From positions 21,193,859-21,257,858 of the forward strand of contig OY743184.1 of the NCBI GenBank assembly GCA_963555705.1: a stretch of DNA of 64,000 nucleotides. Direction: 5' to 3'. Below are positions 57,481 through 64,000 of this stretch, piece by piece. Both the position numbers and the translations under genes were made by a program. Source of the DNA: Ligustrum vulgare (taxonomy: Eukaryota; Streptophyta; Magnoliopsida; Lamiales; Oleaceae). The notes under the pieces are model-generated. The model had not been told where the DNA came from and did not search any database. It saw only the letters and a list, made by a program, of their open reading frames with translations. The first letter of the stretch is position 1. Each line of letters starts with the position of its first letter.

Positions 57481-58371
57481 GATCTGTCTTACCCTTTCCA
57501 ATACAGCTAATGTAACAACTCCTGGCTACCGATTGATTTCCCTGTACTGTCGCTATTCCTGCGGAAGTCGGGAACTTGATTTCCAGATGATATGTTTATA
57601 CTATAGCTCTTAAGCTGTTTAGGAATGGTCTTCCTAAGATAGCATTGTAGGCCATAGGGGTCTTGACGACCGGGAACGGAGTCATCTTTGTTACCTGCTT
57701 TTCCTCTGATCCCAGTGAAGTAGGAAGGTCAATTAGGCCTTCCGGTTTCACGGTTCCTCCACCAAAGCCAGTTAGCGGAGTAATGATCTGTCGAAGCCGA
57801 TCTCTGGGAGTTGCATCTGGTTGAAGGCTTCCAAGGAAAGGACATTGGCTATGCTTCCATTGTCAACTAGCACCCTTCTTACATCAAAATTTTAGATTGT
57901 GGTGCTGATGACAACGACAGCGTCATGAGGATATGAAATTCCTTCCATATCATCGTTATTTGAATCACCTCCAGATGCTATTCCTCCAACGAAAAAGTTT
58001 ATGGTGCCAGTGGATCTGTTTTTCTCTTCCCCTTTTCCATGCTCTTTATCGTCTTTCTTTATGTAGTGCCCCAAGAAGCCTCTTTTTATGAGAGCTTCTA
58101 TCTCCTATTTTAATGTTCTGCACTCATCTGTGGTATGGCCTGGGCTCTTTTGAAAGTCACAATACTTATGTCTATTCTTTTCGTCGATTTTCCCCTTGAT
58201 AGGCTTGGGACAACGCAAGTCTTCACACCCCTTGATTTCCATGAGAATGTGGGATCGAGGTGCATTTAGTGGAGTTAAACTCTGATGCCCATAGTTATTT
58301 CCCTTCGTGTTAGGCTGGGAAGAGTTTTTTTCATCCTCTTGCCTTGATCTCTTATTTCCCTGCCTTACGGA
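57481..58371 (-). pseudogene. Gag tail and protease region of the second Tat-like element, degenerate
   Basis: In shifting minus-strand frames one can read SPGHTTDECRTLK (about 58140, the gag-end zinc region), then RGFLGHYIKKDD, and at about 57880-57850 VLVDNGSIANVLS, the protease active site. Many stops are present. Confidence 0.75.
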
Positions 58372-59396
58372 TTATGAAGACTGTGCTACTGTCCCAGGTA
58401 CTTGATCCTGTGCTCGAACTAAAAACAGTGTTTCCTCCATATTTATGTACTTCTCGGCTCTTCTGAGAAGCTCCGTGACATTCAAGGGTTGATTCTTGGA
58501 CAAGGAAATTCTGAATTTTGGACCTCGAATGGCCACGGTTAGGGCTGAAATAGCTGAGGAAATGTGACGATCCAGAATCCGAAGTCTTTCAGTGTTAAAG
58601 CGAGTCATGAACTCTCGTAGTGTTTCATTCTGTGCTTGCCTTAACTGCATGAGGGAAGCGACGGTTTTCTTGATCCTTTTGCTACTTGCAAAGAAAGTCG
58701 TGAATTTCTCACTAAGATCAGCTTAGGAAGAGATGGACCCTGGAGATATTGTAGAAAACCAGTCTCAGGCTGAATTTGTTATGGTTTGCGGGAAGGGCTT
58801 ACACAAAATCTGATCGGGAGCATTCTGCATGTCCATGACATCAGTGTAGGTGTTCAAGTGGTTGTTTGGATCTGTTGTTCCATCGTATTCCTTTATCCGA
58901 GGATATTTAAATCTGTCCGGCAAGGGAAATGATGTTATTTCAGGAGCAAAAGGAATTCTTCTTATGAATGATGTCCAACCCTGTATGTTCTGCCGTATTC
59001 CATCAGCAATTCCTTCCTGAATGATTCTTGAGAGCTCTTGCTATGTCAAGTTGGCGGATCCCTCAGTCATGGGATGGGCACCCTCGATTCCCAGGGAGTT
59101 GTCAGCTACGAGATTAACTGGCCTGTAATCTTCCCTGGAAATCGTGCCCAGAGTGTTCGGGTCAGGTTGCGCTTGATGATTATTCTGTTGTTGAAGAGCT
59201 TGACGGAGTTCGCGGAGCTGCTGCTGAAGTTCGTTAAATCTTCTCGACTAACAGGTTCATTTTCTGGAGTGATTTCTGGGTTTTGTTCTTCCCCAACATC
59301 TTCAAGAGGTGGAGGATTTTCCTCCTCAGCCGAAGTATTGGCCGAAAGGGGTTGACCAGTGGATGCGGAGGAACGAGCTTGACGTCTATTAACCAC
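58372..59396 (-). pseudogene. gag: gag of the second Tat-like element, degenerate
   Basis: It starts MVNRRQARSSASTGQ at 59396 and shifts frame near 59230. It continues through FPLPDRFKYPRIKEYDG (about 58920) and ends with the FMTRFNTERLRI and AEKYINMEE parts (58650-58372). Stops lie near 59041, 58780 and 58722. Confidence 0.82.
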
Positions 59397-59431
59397 GGCT
59401 GATTGTATCTCTTCCCACAGACAGCGCCAAT

Positions 59432-60070
59432 TGATGCTGTAAGAAATCCTAACCTTGACGTGGCAAGATCTGATGATATTTGATTGCTAGAAAAGACCAA
59501 TGAATTCGCCTTGGATGACCTGCATAAAAGGGAGGAGGATTCTCCCCGTCGCCCCTCCGGTGTGAGAATCGGTTTTCTGGAGAAAAGTAGAGAGAGAATA
59601 TTTAACTAGAAAACGTAGCGAATAATGAATGAATGATTTGTTATCAAAGGAACTATATTTATAGTGTTGAAAAGCCTATAACTTCTTTTGGTTAAAGAAA
59701 GAGTCATTTTGACATAAATTTACATTTTATGAAGAATTCTATTATTACAAGGAGTGATTTTCCCCCTTTTTAGGAGGTTCCCTCGTGGGTTATGACTCCT
59801 TTGTTCCTCCGAGGGACCCAAGAAGGGAGGTCCATTGGCAAAGCCCATAAACGAAGAATACCTAGAGTCCCGTTGGTGTCGGGCTAACTAGCGCGAAGTG
59901 ACCGGGTTAGGCCGACCACGCAACATGTCACAAATGAAGAATTTGATGAGGCCAGGCATGCCCAACCTCCGATGGGAGCCAGCTCGGGCTCTCATTCTGA
60001 CCTGAGGAAAATTATTCCTGATAATTTAATGAGACCGGGAAACAGATTGGTCGAGCAATACGGCCACCAT
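59432..60070 (-). repeat. 5' LTR of the second Tat-like element, truncated
   Basis: It matches 50692 to about 51331 with many small differences. The primer-binding site TGGCGCTGTCTGTGGGAAGA lies beside it on the minus strand (about 59410-59429). The match ends abruptly at 'ggccaccatgt'. Confidence 0.8.
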
Positions 60071-60279
60071 GTAAAGACATATAATTAATGTCAAAATTTC
60101 ATCATTGCTAAAATATAATGGACAATCTTGACATTTAACGAACATTTTTCAACCACGCAACTTTTATCAAAATATACTAAAAAAATGATATTATCAATTT
60201 TTCCATGGAAAAATGTAATTGGACATTCTTTGTGCATTTGGGGGTTCAAGACAACTATCAAATAATATAAGATGATAAC

Positions 60280-60280
60280 A

Positions 60281-60319
<39 letters not shown>
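60280..60319. repeat. (AAT)n microsatellite
   Basis: About 13 uninterrupted AAT units. Confidence 0.95.
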
Positions 60320-60320
<1 letters not shown>

Positions 60321-61849
60321 GTATTCAATAAGAATAAATTGTGTCAAATGTTTCCAAGTTTGCATCATTTTATTTGATCAAGTTGTTCGCACCATCTTAG
60401 GTGACGTTCTGTTTGTATTTTATTTTATATTTTCATTTTGAAAAATGTTTTATATTTCATGTTTATATTTTTGTTTTCAAAGTTGCTAAAAATGCGTTTG
60501 GTTTGTCATTTCTGAAAACTGATTCTGAAAATGAAAAGCTGCAAAACACGTTCTGTTTGAAATTTTGCAAAATACTACTTAGACTATTTTTAATTGATTT
60601 GCTTGTGGATTAAATTAAACAATCTATATTGTTTAACTATTTTTGGTTAGACTAATTAATAATGTCATTATATGGAAAGTGCAGAACACGCTAAACATAT
60701 TTCCGAGTTAGAATCAAACATAATACACTCATTTCCATGTGTAGAATTTCAATATTCAAATATTTTTACAATAAATTGATTAAACCAGTATCTACTTTAA
60801 AATCATGTTATCCAATTACTTAACTATTAGGTTTGTAGTACAACAAATTAGTAAAAATAAACAAATATAATTAATAATATACATGGCAGTAGATAAAAGC
60901 TTGAACAATTTGCTTGGACACATAGCCCGTGGGTGTAAAACAATTTGCTCAGACACAAGCCTTATCCAAAAGAAAGAACAAAATAATAGATCAAATCATC
61001 TTCAACATGACAGTCTAATCTCCTTAACTTTAAATATTCTTCCCTCATAGACACTACAGAATAAAGATAAAAAAATAATTCCCCCTAGGTTGAGCTTCTT
61101 GAGGTACAATTACATCTCATGGCCCCTCATTACATCTCATGGCCCCTCATGAGATTGTAGCACTGTAGCAGGAATGATTCATATAAGTGTGGTGACTAAA
61201 CATAAAAAAGCCAAGCACAGATATATTGGTATTTTTTACTCAATCACATCATTGCACTTTTTGCAATCGAATTCAAACACGTGAAATTAGGAACACTTCC
61301 AATTCCATGTAGTTGCAGTGTGGTGAGCCCATTAATATGTAAGCTATGTTTTTCCAAGCATTAAAAATCACAGGGTGTCATCTTCTAAAATTTCAGGTCT
61401 TAATTCACATGTGAAAGAAATGAGGGAAGAATAAGGGGAAGGGGAATTCCCCTTCAGCTCCAATATGCCTGTCTCAGCCTTGGCTTCTGAAAGGTTTTCA
61501 GCAAAAAAATATAGTCAATTTGTAAACACTTGCAAGAACCAGCATAATAATTAGGGCCCTTTTTTTTTGAAAAAAAAAATAGCACTTGCAAGAAATTCAA
61601 TCAATTAAAATAGCAGAGTTGATTTGTACACAGAGAGAGCTTACCTCTGTGAGAACTTAGTTACCAGCAGTTATCTGGTAGTGATGAGGCTGTTGGTAGG
61701 GATGATCGGGACTGGGGAAGGAGATGGGAGGAGAGGAGTGGAGTGGGGAAGGGGAAGGGGGGAGAGAGAGATGCGGCCCTGGGTTGGGAGAAATTGAGTC
61801 GGTTTAGGTTTGTAAGTTCAAAACGAAAAAAAAATTATGCAAAAACAAA

Positions 61850-61925
61850 TAGTTGTAAGACTCGAACATGAGACCTCTCTTACAACACTTGTGAACTCCA
61901 TCAGTTGAGCTAGGACTACTCTTAG
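61850..61925 (-). repeat. tRNA-like block, probable SINE head or decayed tRNA
   Basis: On the minus strand, TAGCTCAACTGATGGAG resembles the pol III A box and D-arm. About 30 bases later GTTCGAGTC matches the B box / T-loop. The spacing fits a tRNA-derived sequence. A T-rich stretch follows. The acceptor stem does not pair convincingly, so I do not call a functional tRNA. Confidence 0.5.
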
Positions 61926-62217
61926 CCTAAGTGTGCGTTTTCTGCGTTTTGAGTTATCTGGCTGATTTCAATAAAAATGTCCAAAACGATGTTTTTTTTT
62001 CGTTTTGCCTTTTGTTTGTAATTTTTTTTCCCATTTTGCAAAATGCACTTTGGAAAAAGGTAAAGAGAATGCGTTTTTAGTATTTTCGAAAATAAAAACA
62101 GAAAACGACCTCAAAATGACAAAGAGAACAGGGGCTTATTTGTGCATGACTCACGAAGTTGAAATTTATATTTAATTGTTTATGAATTGTAGGTCATACA
62201 AATATGTATGTAATAAT

Positions 62218-62578
62218 CAATGTTCTAAAAAGTGTGAAACGTGACGAAGCGTGGAACCCGAGTGTCAAACTTTTCAAACTTAAGAAGGAGTAGACGTTAA
62301 AAAGCATTTTTCGATTCCTATATACTAGATTTAAACTTCACACATATTTTAAGCCCTTAAAAAATATGTAAAAAAAAAATTTAGAAGCATAAGCGCGCTT
62401 CGGGTCACGCTTCAGCACGCCTAAGCGCGCATACTTGCGCTTCGCCACACTTACTCGTGCATTATGCGCGCTTTTTTTCACGTTTTTTAGATAAAAAAAT
62501 CAGACGCTTTTTCACGCTCTTCACTAATTCAACGCGTCGAAGGCGCGCTTCGCACAACACGCGCGTTTTAGAATACTG
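62218..62578. mobile_element. hAT-type MITE with GC-rich interior
   Basis: Terminal inverted repeats of 13 bp (CAATGTTCTAAAA and CAGTATTCTAAAA) and a perfect 8-bp duplication GTAATAAT (62210-62217 and 62579-62586) define it. The interior is rich in GCGCGCTT words. Eight-base duplications and CARTGTTCTAAAA tips are typical of plant hAT elements. Confidence 0.85.
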
Positions 62579-62586
62579 GTAATAAT

Positions 62587-63654
62587 CGAGTAATAAGATT
62601 TGAATTATACAAAATGTATAGATAAATATTTTAAAAAAAAAAAACACTCTAAAAAATATATGCACAAATGACAAATCAGATATGTATGGGTCTGCTCAAA
62701 TATGGAAGGAAATCTTGAATGCGAATGAAGTCGGTTGATAATTTAAAATAAGTTTTACTTCATATCATTTAGCTAATATGATAATTTCATGTCAAAAATT
62801 AATATTAATCACACATTTACAACTATATAAATTTATTATTTACAAACACTTCTCCTTTTCATTATAATCTCATTATTATAATTTTATCAAACAAGCACTA
62901 AGTCCCTATTTGACAAAACATTTTTAAATTATAAGCTAGTGAATTCTATGAAATATGTGATAAAAGCAAATAAAAATTGTGGATCCAATAAAATGTAGTT
63001 AAAAATGAAATATAATTAGCTTATAATCTAAGAAAAATGAACTTTATCGGACAGGGGATAAAAATTATAAATGATAGTTGAACGCATTTAAACTATTTTT
63101 TTCCGAGAACCAAAAGTAACTGATAAGAGTGCTTGGTATTAGGTTTAAAGTGCATTGACAATTTCATATCCAAAACTCGTGTATCATGTTGTATTTGGAG
63201 TTTATTGTTGGAAATTAGAAGTGTATTTGGACGATGTCAAAATATGTTCAAGAAGATCAAAGTAATGTTTAAAAGCACTTGAAATACAATTAGAAGTCAA
63301 ATGAGTATCAATAAGTCGTGCGGGTTATGCTTCAAACTCTCAGCCACAAGCTAATATATAGTTTTAGCATAGAAAATGTTCGAATTTGGGAATATTTATA
63401 GAATAATTGTAGCTTTTTGAGTGACTTTCCAATGTACTTTGAATCACCACAGTAGGACATCGGGAGAGATAATTATGATGAAACTACTAACAACTAAACC
63501 AAAGGACCGCTCGAGTGATTTTAGCAGAGCATGGGCACTCGAATGGTGCTCAACGGGCGCTTGAGTGCACATGTCATCCGTGAAAACTTTGATCCCGTGA
63601 TTTTTAGCATTTTTACAATCTTATATGACCTTAAACATTTCATATTATAAATAA
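62587..63654. other. Intergenic, possible additional small TIR element
   Basis: A pair of weak inverted ends (AAGTCCCTATTTGACAAAA near 62900 and ATCGGACAGGGGAT near 63045) hints at another 'CCCTRTTTGG'-type MITE. No gene was recognised. Confidence 0.4.
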
Positions 63655-63659
63655 CCAAG

Positions 63660-63822
63660 ACCCTATTTGGTATTGATAAAAATCAAATTTTTAGTAGATT
63701 TTGATAAAAGTTGATGAGATGTATAGTTGAGAAATTATGGACTCCATAAAAAGTGTGGTTAAGATTAAATATTGATTTTGAATTAGATTAAAATCTAAAA
63801 AAATAGTGTTACCAAACAGGGG
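63660..63822. mobile_element. Small TIR element of the 'CCCTGTTTGGTA' type
   Basis: The ends ACCCTATTTGGTA and CCCCTGTTTGGTA (read inward) are inverted. CCAAG flanks both sides (63655-63659 and 63823-63827). The 163-bp interior is AT-rich and non-coding. The superfamily is uncertain. Confidence 0.6.
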
Positions 63823-64000
63823 CCAAGTCATATTTCGTCCCTGAGGTGTGGTTGATCAATATAATGTTTTAAGAGAATGTTATATCAGTTTATTAATCAA
63901 TCGTTTGATTCTCCAAAGATCAATCAGACATGTATTTGATTTTTTTATCCAAAATCCAAGATTGTTGAATTTCCCAAACCGCAAATCCAAGAGTTCTTCA

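Larger units (their letters stand above)
50692..60070 (-). mobile_element. Second Tat-like Ty3/gypsy element, defective
   Basis: It has the same plan as the element at 39505-49640: 5' LTR right, gag, protease, RT, RNase H, a truncated integrase, a tandem array, an antisense ORF and a 3' LTR left. LTR starts are TGATGTTGTAA (50692) and TGATGCTGTAA (59432). The right LTR stops matching at about 60070 while the left continues, so the right one is truncated and no target duplication can be confirmed. Sequence differs from the first Tat-like element, so they are separate families. Confidence 0.88.
60071..62217. other. Intergenic, no protein gene recognised
   Basis: It contains an (AAT)n microsatellite (60280-60319), a 20-bp tandem duplication at about 61110-61151, a purine-rich GGGGAAGG stretch (61710-61770) and a tRNA-like block near 61850. 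Short ORFs show no domain. Confidence 0.6.

Overview
The window looks like a repeat-rich nuclear segment of a flowering plant, most likely a eudicot. It is AT-rich, contains one intron-bearing gene with GT-AG introns, several Ty3/gypsy LTR retrotransposons of plant type, a decayed plant Helitron, and many short TIR elements. I see no bacterial genes, CRISPR arrays or canonical functional tRNA/rRNA genes. I cannot name the species.

Left part (1-12.7 kb): a very young gypsy family on the minus strand, arranged as LTR-internal-LTR-internal with a shared LTR (repeat period 7124 bp). The element encodes only gag and an aspartic protease, split by one in-frame TAA. There is no reverse transcriptase, RNase H or integrase, so it must be mobilised in trans. 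Its LTR carries clusters of the palindrome GCGATCGC. On its right it abuts an older, diverged LTR of a related family.

Middle-left (12.7-28.3 kb): one recognisable host gene, a two-RRM RNA-binding protein of 315 residues. It has ten coding exons on the minus strand from 26682 to 18222, and I reconstructed every splice junction. Around it lie a MITE (14026-14461), a degenerate TAATTACAATTGTAA field, and two long-inverted-repeat foldback elements (16053-17513 and 26852-28278). Each foldback is flanked by a perfect 10-bp target duplication. The second sits about 160 bp upstream of the gene's ATG.

Middle (28.7-50.2 kb): a dead Helitron on the minus strand, with a 3' CTAG end plus hairpin, a Rep/PIF1-helicase gene with several nonsense codons, and an RPA70-like OB-fold gene about 5-6 kb further 5'. 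The RPA gene is interrupted by a Tat-like gypsy element (39505-about 49640). That element has gag, protease-RT, integrase, three tandem-repeat arrays, and an antisense spliced ORF of the 'putative gypsy type transposon' kind.

Right part (50.3-64 kb): a Stowaway-like MITE, then a second Tat-like gypsy element (50692-about 60070) with the same layout. It has a gag/protease/RT/RNase H remnant on the minus strand, a deleted integrase core, a 49-bp tandem array, and an antisense ORF with its own TATA box. The last 4 kb is intergenic, with an AAT microsatellite, a tRNA-like (SINE-type) block, a hAT-type MITE with an 8-bp duplication, and another small TIR element. Nothing here is a wholly new system. 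The most notable items are the tandem gag-protease-only element and the antisense ORFs with their own promoters and introns.
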